From positions 2,307,326-2,371,325 of the forward strand of contig NZ_CP084098.1 of the NCBI RefSeq assembly GCF_036345015.1: 64,000 bases of DNA, given 5' to 3'. Each line of letters begins with the position of its first letter. Positions within the stretch are counted from its first letter, which is position 1. The notes under the pieces are model-generated. The model was given only the letters and a program-made list of their open reading frames with translations. It was not told where the DNA came from and made no database searches. Positions 18,139 to 27,893 of the stretch are shown piece after piece. The position numbers and the translations under genes were made by a program. Source of the DNA: Cyanobacterium sp. Dongsha4 (lineage in GTDB: Bacteria > Cyanobacteriota > Cyanobacteriia > Cyanobacteriales > Cyanobacteriaceae).

Positions 18139-19566
18139 ATGTCAGGAATAGATCTACAAGGTAAGCCTTTCCACTTCATTGGTATCGGTGGAATCGGTAT
18201 GTCAGCTTTGGCTTATATTTTGGCAAAAAGAGAGTTGCCTGTTTCCGGTTCAGATATTCGTGCTAGTCATATTACTAATCGTTTAGAGGCAGTTGGTGCA
18301 ACTATTTTTACCAGTCAGAACGCAGAAAATTTTGAGCGTATTTCATGGGGAAATCATGAGCATCACCATAAGCAAGAGGTTCAGGTAGTTTGTTCTACCG
18401 CTATTAATCAGGATAACCCAGAATACAAAGAAGCGATCGCGCAAGGTTATCCTATTTACCATCGCTCAGATTTATTAGCCGCTCTCATAAAAGATTACCA
18501 GAGTGTTGCGGTGGCGGGGACTCATGGTAAAACTACTACTAGCAGTTTAATTGCTTATTTATTATTAGAGTCTGGTTTAGATCCTACTGTTATTATTGGT
18601 GGTGAAGTAAGTGCATGGGAAGGAAATGCTCGTTTAGGGGAAAGTAATTATTTGGTGGCGGAGGCGGATGAGTCTGATGGTTCTTTGGTACAACATCATC
18701 CTGAGTTTGGTATTATTACTAATATAGAATTAGATCATCCTGATCATTATGAATCTTTAGATCAGTTAGTTGGTATTTTTCGACAATTTGCTCACCAGTC
18801 TAAAAATGTCATTGCTTGTGTTGACTGCCCTATCACCCGTAAATACATTCAAGCAGATATTACCTATAGTTTAAACCCCCAATCTGGGGCTGATTATATT
18901 GCCACAAATATTGTTCATAGTCCTTATGGTAGTGAAGCAGAAGTGTGGGAAAATGGTATCTGGTTGGGTAATATTTCCTTAGAACTCTCTGGAGATCATA
19001 ATATCAGTAATGCTCTAGCTGCGATCGCAGTTGGCAGAAAATTGGGTTTAAACTTTGCTACCATTGCCGATGCCCTTAGCACTTTTGAAGGAGCAAAAAG
19101 ACGTTTTGAATATAAAGGCACTTATCAGGGTGCAACTTTAATTGATGATTATGCCCATCACCCCAGTGAAATACGATGCACTTTACAGGCAGGACGTGCT
19201 AGACTGAAACAATATAATGCTCAAAGATTAATTGCTATTTTTCAACCCCACCGCTACAGTCGCACCTCGGCATTTTTGGAGGATTTTGCTCAGTGTTTTG
19301 CTCAAGCTGATGTAGTTATTGTTACAGACATTTACAGTGCAGGGGAGAAAAATACAGAAGATATTAACGGAGAAATAGTAGCCGATTATATTAGTAAATA
19401 TCATCAAGAAGTTTATTTCCAACCCAATTTGCATAGTTTAAGGGATTTTCTTGCGGATTTTCTCGAACCTGAGGACTTAACTTTATTTTTAGGGGCAGGA
19501 AATCTCAATCAAATTATTCCTCAATTAATAGCTTTAGAAGAGAAATCTTTTGCACAAGTAGCTTAA
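18139..19566 (+). CDS. murC: UDP-N-acetylmuramate--L-alanine ligase
   Basis: 475 aa. Adds L-alanine to UDP-MurNAc, the first peptide step of peptidoglycan synthesis. Seen: N-terminal FHFIGIGGIGMSALA (UDP-binding), ATP-binding AGTHGKTTTSS (127-133), EADESDGS, LDHPDHY, and the C-terminal DDYAHHPSEI and FQPHRYSR motifs. It precedes murB, its pathway neighbour, on the same strand with a 360-bp gap. Confidence 0.97.
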   Translation: MSGIDLQGKPFHFIGIGGIGMSALAYILAKRELPVSGSDIRASHITNRLEAVGATIFTSQNAENFERISWGNHEHHHKQEVQVVCSTAINQDNPEYKEAIAQGYPIYHRSDLLAALIKDYQSVAVAGTHGKTTTSSLIAYLLLESGLDPTVIIGGEVSAWEGNARLGESNYLVAEADESDGSLVQHHPEFGIITNIELDHPDHYESLDQLVGIFRQFAHQSKNVIACVDCPITRKYIQADITYSLNPQSGADYIATNIVHSPYGSEAEVWENGIWLGNISLELSGDHNISNALAAIAVGRKLGLNFATIADALSTFEGAKRRFEYKGTYQGATLIDDYAHHPSEIRCTLQAGRARLKQYNAQRLIAIFQPHRYSRTSAFLEDFAQCFAQADVVIVTDIYSAGEKNTEDINGEIVADYISKYHQEVYFQPNLHSLRDFLADFLEPEDLTLFLGAGNLNQIIPQLIALEEKSFAQVA

Positions 19567-19926
19567 TTTAAACTGAGACGAAACCTTACACCAATACATA
19601 AAACTAATTAAAAGGTAATAGGTGAGAGGGATTGAATAAAATTTGACCTTTGCGGTGTTGGGTTTGATGATTTTTGACTATTTTTAAGATTTAGGCAACA
19701 ACAAAAATTTTGGGTTGGAATAACCTAAGTTTAATGCCTCTTTCTTAACCAAGAAAAGATTTTAACCTTTTACCTCACCGTCAAACCTTTTCACATCCCA
19801 TATTATTGCCTCGAATTGGGGCATAAGTTGCATAATTTTTCTCCCTTAGTTATCACTTATTAACTATCAATTAATTATCACTCCGAAACTACTATAAAAG
19901 CCCAATGAATTTAAGAGAAAATTATC
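19567..19926. other. murC-murB intergenic region
   Basis: 360 bp without a plausible gene. A small hairpin, tttctt-aacc-aagaaa (19741-19756), precedes a T/A-rich stretch. The rest is repeat-like AT-rich spacer. Whether murB has its own promoter cannot be told. Confidence 0.35.
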
Positions 19927-20859
19927 ATGACTATTACTATAAAAACTGACTCGGAAACAAAAGTTATTACTCTCAAAGATACTGAGTGTAATATTTATAA
20001 ATCTGTCTCCCTTTCTCCTTTCACATCTTATCGAGTCGGTGGCAATGCTCAGTGGTATGCTGAACCTAAATCATGGAATGATATACAAGCAATATTTACA
20101 TGGTTACAAAAAGAGCAAATGCCTTTTACTTGTCTAGGAGGCGGTTCTAATTTACTAATTAGCGATCGCGGCATAGAAGGATTAGTTTTAAACACTCGTC
20201 ATCTTAAACAATATCTTATCGATGAGGAGAATCTTACTATTACCGTAGGTGCAGGTTATCCTCTCCCTAAATTGGCATGGAAAGCGGCGAAAAAAGGTTG
20301 GCAGGGGCTAGATTGGGCTGTGGGCATACCGGGGACTGTTGGGGGTGCTGTGGTGATGAATGCGGGGGCGCATAAGGGCTGTATGGCTGATATTTTCAAA
20401 AGTGCGATCGTGGCTTATAGTGATGGAAGAATAGAAACTCTATCAAAAAAAGATTTAGAATACTCTTATCGCTCCTCTCGATTACAAAAAGAAAAAGCCT
20501 TAGTTTTACAAGCTACCCTAAATTTAGAATCAGGGCAAAGTAAAGAAGAAATGATGGCATTAACTACCAGTAATTTCAAAATGCGTAAACAAACACAACC
20601 CTATGATAAACCAAGTTGTGGTAGTGTCTTTCGTAATCCAAAACCTCAAGCGGCTGGGTGGCTAATTGAGCAAATTGGCTTAAAAGGTCATCAAATAGGT
20701 GGTGCACAAGTTGCCCATCGTCATGCTAATTTTATCCTCAATGCAGGTAATGCAACTGCTAAAGATATTTTTAACTTAATCCAATATGTGCAAGAAAAAG
20801 TGGAAGAAAATTGGTCTATTTTGCTCCATCCAGAAGTAAAATTTTTGGGTCAATTTTAA
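19927..20859 (+). CDS. murB: UDP-N-acetylenolpyruvoylglucosamine reductase
   Basis: 310 aa, type IIa-like. MurB reduces UDP-GlcNAc-enolpyruvate to UDP-MurNAc with NADPH and FAD, giving the MurC substrate. Seen: SYRVGGNAQWY, FAD-binding CLGGGSNLLI, GLDWAVGIPGTVGGAVVMNAGAH, the SYRSSRLQ motif, the catalytic Ser in KPSCGSVFRNP and the C-terminal LHPEVKFLG. The murC-murB order is typical of cyanobacteria. Confidence 0.97.
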   Translation: MTITIKTDSETKVITLKDTECNIYKSVSLSPFTSYRVGGNAQWYAEPKSWNDIQAIFTWLQKEQMPFTCLGGGSNLLISDRGIEGLVLNTRHLKQYLIDEENLTITVGAGYPLPKLAWKAAKKGWQGLDWAVGIPGTVGGAVVMNAGAHKGCMADIFKSAIVAYSDGRIETLSKKDLEYSYRSSRLQKEKALVLQATLNLESGQSKEEMMALTTSNFKMRKQTQPYDKPSCGSVFRNPKPQAAGWLIEQIGLKGHQIGGAQVAHRHANFILNAGNATAKDIFNLIQYVQEKVEENWSILLHPEVKFLGQF

Positions 20860-20960
20860 GATTGGGTTTGGTGAATTAAGCTATTATTTTTAGTTTAGAT
20901 CAGACATGAGGAATAGACACTCTTGCAATGGTAATAATATTTTGAGTGTTAAGTATTTAG

Positions 20961-20978
20961 GGTGGGTTATAGCCCACC
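20961..20978. terminator. Possible hairpin terminator after murB
   Basis: ggtggg-ttatag-cccacc forms a GC-rich 6-bp stem about 100 bp after the murB stop and is followed by attattaa rather than a clean T-run. Could equally be a structural repeat. Confidence 0.35.
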
Positions 20979-21031
20979 ATTATTAACCACAATGGAAAGT
21001 CATATTAATAAAAAATTAGTCTAAATATTTA

Positions 21032-21463
21032 GTGAATATTATTTTATTTCTTCTTACTAATAGCCTCAAAATTTTTGGATTATTCTGGATTGCTGGAGGC
21101 TTATTTGTCTGTATTGAGGTGTTAAAATCCTCTCGTATGGACAAGTATATAAAAGCGATCGATTTTAACTATAAAACTGATTATCAAGAATATATTTTTA
21201 GTTTAGGCATCGGATTATTAACCTTATTAAGTGGCATTACTTTACTTATTTTTCAAGATAGTGCAATTCTATTTTTAGGGTTATTAATAATTACTCAATT
21301 AATGTTTTTCGACTTTAGAGACAAGAAATTTAAAGCAAGTAAAAATGACTCTGATAAAGAATATTATTCTATCAGTTCCCAAACTTATAATGCTTACTTA
21401 ACTTCTATCTATGTTACTATTTTTGCCCTGATTAGATACTGCTTAAATATTTTTGTTAACTAA
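21032..21463 (+). CDS. Membrane protein of unknown function
   Basis: 143 aa with a GTG start. Four hydrophobic segments (about 3-30, 54-73, 76-92, 121-142) suggest a small integral membrane protein; the loop after the third is basic and acidic mixed (FDFRDKKFKASKNDSDKEYY). I recognise no family. No closely spaced partner. Confidence 0.55.
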   Translation: MNIILFLLTNSLKIFGLFWIAGGLFVCIEVLKSSRMDKYIKAIDFNYKTDYQEYIFSLGIGLLTLLSGITLLIFQDSAILFLGLLIITQLMFFDFRDKKFKASKNDSDKEYYSISSQTYNAYLTSIYVTIFALIRYCLNIFVN

Positions 21464-21550
21464 TATATTGTCAGTCAATAATCAAATATTCTACTTTCAT
21501 AACACCTTAAACCTAAACCCTAAACCTTGTACAATTAACACAAGTTTTGA

Positions 21551-22618
21551 CTAGAAAATATTAATATATTGCTGATAATTTTCATAGATAGATAATCCGG
21601 GTATTTCTTGAGTAAACTCTTCTGGTAAATTATATTGGTTAGCAGAATATTGTTCTCTAATATCTGTAATAGTACGATAAAACCCCTGCCAAGGTTTTAA
21701 AACTTGTATTAATTTAATAAATTGCTCTCTAGTTTGTTCATGTTTTTTACTTAGTGCTAAATACTGTAATAGCTTGGCATAAGTATCTGGTGTTTCTTTC
21801 GTTTTTGGGACACCAATTATTCTTCCTAATTTTATAAAAACATCTTCATTTTTAATAACTAAATCCTGCATTGCTTTCATATTCTGCATATTTTTATCTT
21901 GGAGATAAAGAACCATGTCAGAAATAACTCTTAACACGGAAAAATCAGTTAAATTAAATTTTTTAAACAGATATAAAAGTTTTAAACCAATATCTTTTTC
22001 TTCTGCTAATCCTTCTAAAGATTCGGTATAATCTTCCAAAGCCTCTCTACCTTGTTCTGTTTTAATGGTTGGTTTAATTTCTTCTAATTTAGTTCTGATT
22101 TGTTGTTTAAATTCCTCTGGAGAGTATTTATTTTCTTGCCTTTTTTTAGCAACAATTTGATTATTTTCTAAATCATTATTATCATCATCATCACCAAATT
22201 TTTCCCCTAAGAAGTTTAATACAAATTCATAATATTCTTGTTGTTTCGTACTTCGATAACGCAACTCTGTCTGTTCAATCTTCAAAAAATTACCTTGGGC
22301 TTTTACTGCTAAACGTAATAATTCTGCACTTGTTTCTAACCCTTGATAAGATTCTTTATTACGAGCAAAAAGAGATTTTATTTGTAGATAAAATTTAAAA
22401 TCAGACTGCTGAAAATTAGGATTATCAATGGTTTTGGCAATGGATGCTAATATCTTGGCTTCTGATATGGCTTGATTATGTATATTAATACTATTTTCGG
22501 AAATATCTTCTTTTTGGGAATTATTTTGAGTTAAGGTGGTTATATCTTGATTTAAGAAAGAAACAATTTTTTTTAACATCTTTTTTACCTTTATCTTTAT
22601 TTTATTACCCTTAATCAT
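21551..22618 (-). CDS. Hypothetical protein, helical, acidic linker
   Basis: 355 aa, soluble, largely alpha-helical, lysine- and glutamate-rich. A low-complexity acidic stretch (GDDDDNNDLENN, near residues 141-153) separates two helical halves. No enzyme motif or membrane segment is visible and I do not recognise the family. Start uncertain: the first 13 residues are highly basic, and the Met at residue 14 (22579, MLKKIVSF) is an alternative. Isolated between two gaps. Confidence 0.55.
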   Translation of the reverse strand: MIKGNKIKIKVKKMLKKIVSFLNQDITTLTQNNSQKEDISENSINIHNQAISEAKILASIAKTIDNPNFQQSDFKFYLQIKSLFARNKESYQGLETSAELLRLAVKAQGNFLKIEQTELRYRSTKQQEYYEFVLNFLGEKFGDDDDNNDLENNQIVAKKRQENKYSPEEFKQQIRTKLEEIKPTIKTEQGREALEDYTESLEGLAEEKDIGLKLLYLFKKFNLTDFSVLRVISDMVLYLQDKNMQNMKAMQDLVIKNEDVFIKLGRIIGVPKTKETPDTYAKLLQYLALSKKHEQTREQFIKLIQVLKPWQGFYRTITDIREQYSANQYNLPEEFTQEIPGLSIYENYQQYINIF

Positions 22619-23069
22619 ATTATATCGATAAAAACTTTATTTCTTTTTTTATAAATTTATGTAAATAAAACATCTAATATTATCAATTTTTGCGTAGTTG
22701 ATAATACTGAAAATATAAATGAAAGAATAGAACGTGAAATAAAATAGTCTTTGTTAAATTTTGATTTCAAAAAATACTTAAGTAATAATGAAAAATAATT
22801 ATTTAGAATATCTTGATGAAAAGCTAGAGCAATGTTAAGTGAGCTGAGGAAGGTTTGATTAATAAAATCAAAGAGTATTAGTAGGAAGTTTTATATGGAA
22901 AAAACTGAAATTATTTTTACTAGGTTTTATTTGATTGAATCTATATATAATTACTTTTTTATTTTCTAATTTGACCCTTATTAATTACTTGCTGATGTGC
23001 TATTTTGAGAAAGAAGTTATAATGATTCATAAATAATTAGTTTCTCGATTAATTTCAATTGTATAAATA
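22619..23069. other. AT-rich intergenic region
   Basis: 451 bp of very AT-rich DNA between divergent genes. The only suggestive item is a 24-codon ORF at 22895-22969 preceded by aggaag (22883-22888) at good spacing; its predicted peptide is hydrophobic and aromatic but cannot be supported further. No repeat or RNA motif recognised. Confidence 0.3.
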
Positions 23070-24797
23070 ATGACAAATATCACCTATACAGTGTCAATTA
23101 CAAATCCTCAGTTACATTTATTTGATGTTGAATTAAAAGTAGATAAATGGGAAAAAAGCCAATTAAATTTAAAAATGCCAGTGTGGACTCCGGGTTCTTA
23201 TTTAGTGAGAGAATATGCTAGACATTTACAAAATTTTCAAGTAAAAGGGAAGAAGCAAAATAGCTTAATTTATCATAAAAAAACTAAAAATCATTGGTTA
23301 ATAGAAACCGAAAATGAAACAACTATTAACGTAAAATATCAAATATATGCTAATGAGTTGACAGTGAGAACAAATCATCTGGATGAAACTCATGGTTTTT
23401 TAACTGGTGGGGCTTTATTTTTTTATATTCCCAATCTCGAAAATAATGCCATTAAAGTTGTTATCAATTCTTCTAAAAAGGATTGGAAAATTACTACTTC
23501 TTTACCTAGAATAAAAGAGGAAAATAATAGTTTTTTTGCAGAAAATTTTGATTGTTTAGTGGATAGCCCCTTTGAAATAGGTTTACAAAAACAATATGAT
23601 TTTTTAGTGGAAAATAAGCCTCATCAATGGGTTATATGGGGTAATGGAAATCTTGATGCGAAGAGAGTTATAGAAGACACAAAGAAAATAATAGAAACTG
23701 AGTCAAAAATTTTTTCAGGTTTACCTTACGAAGATTATAAATTTATTTTACACTTATCAGCTTCAGGTTTTGGTGGTTTAGAACACAAAAATTGTTGCGT
23801 TTTAAATTATCCTCGTTTTGCTTTTAAAAAAGAAGAAAAATATTATCGGTTTATGCAGTTAGTAGCCCATGAATTTTTTCATTTATGGAATGTTAAAAGA
23901 ATAAGACCTAAAGCGTTAGAAAAATTTGATTATGATCAAGAAAATTATACAACTTCTCTCTGGTTTTCTGAAGGAACAACTAGCTATTATGATATGCTTA
24001 TTCCTTTAAGAGCTGGTATTTACAATCGTTCAATATTTTTAGATTTATTGAGTAAAGATATAAGTAATTATTTGAATATTTCGGGAAGGAAAATACAGCC
24101 TTTAGCGGAGTCTAGCTTTGATGCTTGGATTAAGTTATATCGTAGAGATGCTTATAGTAATAATAACCAAATTTCTTACTATTTAAAAGGTGAGTTAATA
24201 ACATTATTATTAGATTTAATGATTAGAAAAAATAGCAACAACCAGAAATCTTTTGATGATGTAATGGCAGTAATGTGGGACAAATTCGGGAAAAAAGAAA
24301 TTGGTTTCACTCCTGAAGAATTAAAGACAGAAATAGAAAGGGTTGCGGATACTAATTTAAAAGAATTTTTCCATCTATATTTAGAAACCACAGAAGAAAT
24401 CCCTTTCAACGAATATTTAGAGCCTTTTGGTTTAGTTTTAAGAGCGAAAAAAGAAGATAATAATTGTCCTTATCTCGGATTGACAGTACAAAAAGAAGGA
24501 TGTATCGAAAAAATAACTTTTGTAGAAGCTCATTCCCCGGCGGGTAAAGCTGGTGTTGATGCTGGAGATGAGTTATTAGCCATAGATGGTTTTCGAGTTA
24601 ACAGTGAAACGTTATCAGAAAGACTACAAGATTATCAAGCAGGAGATGCGATCGCACTTACTATTTTTCATCAAGAGGAATTAAAAACCATAAAAATTAA
24701 ATTAGCACCCCCTCAAGCTAGTAGCTATCAAGTTACAGTCATGAAAAATTTGACTAAAGCTCAGAAAGAAAACTTACATAGTTGGCTAGGGAAATAG
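23070..24797 (+). CDS. M61-family (glycyl aminopeptidase-like) metallopeptidase with PDZ domain
   Basis: 575 aa. An N-terminal beta domain (MPVWTPGSYLVREYARH) is followed by the zinc site HEFFHLWNVKRIRP (HExxH at 267-271), the GGLEH motif (235-239) and a downstream WFSEGTTSYY glutamate. A C-terminal PDZ domain occupies roughly 455-545 (YLGLTV…HSPAGKAGVDAGDELLAIDG). No signal peptide is visible, so it is probably cytoplasmic. Predicted zinc aminopeptidase or oligopeptidase. Confidence 0.93.
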   Translation: MTNITYTVSITNPQLHLFDVELKVDKWEKSQLNLKMPVWTPGSYLVREYARHLQNFQVKGKKQNSLIYHKKTKNHWLIETENETTINVKYQIYANELTVRTNHLDETHGFLTGGALFFYIPNLENNAIKVVINSSKKDWKITTSLPRIKEENNSFFAENFDCLVDSPFEIGLQKQYDFLVENKPHQWVIWGNGNLDAKRVIEDTKKIIETESKIFSGLPYEDYKFILHLSASGFGGLEHKNCCVLNYPRFAFKKEEKYYRFMQLVAHEFFHLWNVKRIRPKALEKFDYDQENYTTSLWFSEGTTSYYDMLIPLRAGIYNRSIFLDLLSKDISNYLNISGRKIQPLAESSFDAWIKLYRRDAYSNNNQISYYLKGELITLLLDLMIRKNSNNQKSFDDVMAVMWDKFGKKEIGFTPEELKTEIERVADTNLKEFFHLYLETTEEIPFNEYLEPFGLVLRAKKEDNNCPYLGLTVQKEGCIEKITFVEAHSPAGKAGVDAGDELLAIDGFRVNSETLSERLQDYQAGDAIALTIFHQEELKTIKIKLAPPQASSYQVTVMKNLTKAQKENLHSWLGK

Positions 24798-25151
24798 AAG
24801 ATTTGGGAATTAGGGGCTTAGGGTATTGGGGGATTGGGGAGAAACGAGTTAGGAGTTAGGAGTTAGGAGTTAGGGGTTTTTAATTCTTAATTCTTAATTA
24901 TCAACTATTTACCTGTGCATCGTTGCCCTTTTAACTTTGCCCATTGCCCTTTTCCTAATTACTAATTGGTCTATTATTCTCTTACTGAGTATATGTTAAA
25001 ATAAAGCAATGATTTTGACATTCTTAGGAGTTTAAAACCTAAAAACTGGCGATTTCGACTATTTTTCAGTTTAAATATCTTTTAAACAGGTCAAATCACT
25101 TATTTTCATCCTCAAATCAGTTATTACTGTAAATAACTCATCTTAACACTT
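24798..25151. other. Repeat-bearing region upstream of gyrA
   Basis: 354 bp. It contains four tandem gttagga-type units (about 24846-24875) followed by gggtttttaattctt, a block repeated downstream of gyrA at 27759-27860. The last 150 bp before gyrA are free of repeats and should carry its promoter. No gene seen. Confidence 0.5.
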
Positions 25152-27710
25152 ATGACATCTAGCCAAGAACGCATAGTACCTACTAACTTAACCAATGAAA
25201 TGTCTCGGTCTTACTTAGAATACGCCATGAGCGTTATTGTAGGACGAGCGTTGCCTGATGCCAGAGATGGACTCAAACCAGTTCATAGACGCATTCTCTA
25301 CGCTATGTATGAATTAGGTTTGACTGCTGATCGCCCCTTCCGTAAATGTGCGAGGGTAGTAGGGGAAGTTTTAGGTAAATATCACCCTCATGGTGACACG
25401 GCGGTATATGATGCTTTAGTGAGAATGGCGCAGGATTTCTCTATGCGCAACCCGTTGATTAACGGTCATGGAAACTTCGGTAGTATTGATAATGACCCCC
25501 CGGCGGCGATGCGTTATACCGAATGTCGTTTACAGGCTTTGGCGGTGGAAGGTTTACTGCGGGATATTGAATCAGAAACCGTTGACTTTATTGATAACTT
25601 TGATGGTTCACAACAAGAACCTGTTGTATTACCTGCTCGTGTTCCTCAACTGCTTCTTAATGGTGCGACGGGGATTGCGGTGGGTATGGCGACTAATATT
25701 CCTCCCCATAATCTCGGTGAATTGATCAACGGTGCGATCGCAATGATTCACAATCCAGATATTACGGACTTGGAGTTAATGGAATATATCCCTGGTCCTG
25801 ATTTTCCCACAGGAGGGCAAATTTTAGGTCGTCAGGGAATTAAAGATGCTTATACCACTGGTAGAGGCTCAATTACTATGCGTGGGGTTGCCAACATTGA
25901 AACCGTGAGGGCGGCAGGAAGACAAGAAAAAGAAGCAATCATCGTTACAGAGTTACCCTATCAAACCAATAAAGCAGGTCTAATTGAAAAAATCGCCGAG
26001 TTGGTTAATGATAAAAGGATTGACGGTATTTCTGATATACGGGATGAGAGCGATCGCACTGGAATGCGTATTGTTATAGAATTAAAAAGAGATGCTTATC
26101 CCAGAGTTGTTCTTAATAACTTATATAAACAAACAGCTATTCAAAGTAATTTTGGGGCAAATATGTTGGCATTAGTCAATAACGAGCCTCAATTACTCAC
26201 AATAAGTCAATTTTTACGGGTATTCTTAGATTTTCGTGTGGAAGCTATCACCCGACGCACCCGCTATCAACTGAGAAAGGCAGAAGAAAGAGATCATTTA
26301 TTACAAGGATTATTAATTGCCCTAGATAACCTCGATGCAGTCATTAGACTAATCAGAGGGGCGGCGGATAGTGCCACTGCTAAACAAGAATTAGTTAACG
26401 ATTTCAGCCTCTCAGAAACCCAAGCTGATGCTATTTTACAAATGCAATTGCGTCGTTTAACTGCCCTAGAAGCAGAAAAAATTGAAGCGGAACATCAGGA
26501 CTTATTAACCCAAATTACCGATTTTCAGGATATTTTAGCTCGTAAAGAAAGAATTTATAACATTATCGAATCAGAATTAGAAGACATCAAAAAAGTTCAT
26601 GCTACTCCCAGACGCACGGAAATAGTCCAAGCTGACGGAGATTTAGGAGATATTGATTTAATTGCTAATGAACAAGTTGCCATTATCCTGACCAACCAAG
26701 GCTATTTGAAAAAAATGTTGGTAAATACCTTTGAGGCACAAAATAGAGCCACCAGAGGTAAGTCTGGAGCGAAAATCAAGGAGGATGATGTAGTTGAACA
26801 TTTTCTCACGGGTTGTGATCACGATCGCATCTTATTCTTTAGTGACAAGGGTGTTGTCTATGGCTTAAATGCTTATCAACTACCTGCCCTGTCGAGAAAT
26901 GCTAGAGGTGTACCCATTGTACAGATGTTACCCATTGCCAGTGATGAAAAAATTACCTCAATGATAGCAGTAAGTGAATTTACCGATCATGAATATTTAG
27001 TCATGTTAACCCAAAAAGGTTTAATCAAAAAAACTGCTCTCTCTGCCTTTGCCAATATTCGCAGTAATGGTTTAATTGCCATTTCTTTGGGAGAAGGAGA
27101 CGAACTACGGTGGGTAAGACTAGCCACAGAAGATGATAGTATTCTGATTGGCTCTCGTCAGGGTATGGCGATTCATTTCCACGCCGACAATGAACAATTA
27201 CGCCCTCTTTCCCGTACTGCTAAAGGGGTTAAATCCATGAAACTCCGAAAAGGAGACGAAATTATCAGCATGGACATATTACCATCTCAAGTAACTGCCA
27301 CCATTGCCGAAGCAGATGATCAAGAAGATGATACCCTCGAATTGGAAGAAGAAGAATTAACCAACGACACAGGGAAAGAAGCTCCTTGGGCATTAGCTGT
27401 AACTACTAGCGGTTTTGGTAAAAGAGTACCTGTATCTCAATTCCGTTTGCAAAGACGAGCAGGAATGGGCTTAAAAGCGATTCGTTTCCGCAAGAAAAGT
27501 GATGCTCTAGCGGCTCTACGCATTGTTAACCCTGAAGATGAGTTTATGATTATCACCACCAGAGGTATTATTATCCGTTGTGATGTCAATGCGGTTTCTC
27601 TCCAATCTCGTCAGGCTAGTGGGGTAAGGGTTCAAAAATTAGATAGTGAAGATGCGATCGCCGCTATTGCTTTAGTGCCACCCTCTGCCGAGGAAGAGGA
27701 AAGCGAGTAA
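25152..27710 (+). CDS. gyrA: DNA gyrase subunit A
   Basis: 852 aa. The catalytic Tyr122 in AAMRYTEC and the quinolone-determining loop [15 protein letters not shown] (Thr83, Asp87 in E. coli numbering) are present. The GyrA-box equivalent appears as [10 protein letters not shown], the degenerate form usual in cyanobacteria, and the C-terminal beta-propeller is complete. An acidic insertion (about residues 718-745) interrupts the propeller. Forms A2B2 gyrase with GyrB, which is not in this window; chosen over ParC by overall length and box position. Confidence 0.95.
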   Translation: MTSSQERIVPTNLTNEMSRSYLEYAMSVIVGRALPDARDGLKPVHRRILYAMYELGLTADRPFRKCARVVGEVLGKYHPHGDTAVYDALVRMAQDFSMRNPLINGHGNFGSIDNDPPAAMRYTECRLQALAVEGLLRDIESETVDFIDNFDGSQQEPVVLPARVPQLLLNGATGIAVGMATNIPPHNLGELINGAIAMIHNPDITDLELMEYIPGPDFPTGGQILGRQGIKDAYTTGRGSITMRGVANIETVRAAGRQEKEAIIVTELPYQTNKAGLIEKIAELVNDKRIDGISDIRDESDRTGMRIVIELKRDAYPRVVLNNLYKQTAIQSNFGANMLALVNNEPQLLTISQFLRVFLDFRVEAITRRTRYQLRKAEERDHLLQGLLIALDNLDAVIRLIRGAADSATAKQELVNDFSLSETQADAILQMQLRRLTALEAEKIEAEHQDLLTQITDFQDILARKERIYNIIESELEDIKKVHATPRRTEIVQADGDLGDIDLIANEQVAIILTNQGYLKKMLVNTFEAQNRATRGKSGAKIKEDDVVEHFLTGCDHDRILFFSDKGVVYGLNAYQLPALSRNARGVPIVQMLPIASDEKITSMIAVSEFTDHEYLVMLTQKGLIKKTALSAFANIRSNGLIAISLGEGDELRWVRLATEDDSILIGSRQGMAIHFHADNEQLRPLSRTAKGVKSMKLRKGDEIISMDILPSQVTATIAEADDQEDDTLELEEEELTNDTGKEAPWALAVTTSGFGKRVPVSQFRLQRRAGMGLKAIRFRKKSDALAALRIVNPEDEFMIITTRGIIIRCDVNAVSLQSRQASGVRVQKLDSEDAIAAIALVPPSAEEEESE

Positions 27711-27758
27711 TTTAATCAGTAGATAAGGGCTTGGAGTATCAGGGTATTGGGGAGAAAC

Positions 27759-27860
27759 GAGTTAGGAGTTAGGAGTTAGGAGAATTCGCACCGAAGGCTC
27801 TTACACTCTCTTCGGTCGTGAACGGGGTTTTTAATTCTTAATTCTTAATTCTTAATTATT
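27759..27860. repeat. Composite intergenic repeat after gyrA
   Basis: Three gttagga units (27759-27782) run into a 43-bp unit (about 27783-27825) containing cttacactctcttcggtcgtgaac, related to the tandem pair at 7817-7912, and then into gggtttttaattcttaattctt. The region before gyrA (24846-24900) has the same outer blocks without the middle unit, as if that unit had been inserted. Confidence 0.65.
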
Positions 27861-27893
27861 TACCTTTACCCCTTTCTTAAATACTTTTCAAAT

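Noticed and set aside
19741-19756. Rho-independent terminator after murC
   Set aside because: The stem is A/T-only and short, with no clean T-run.
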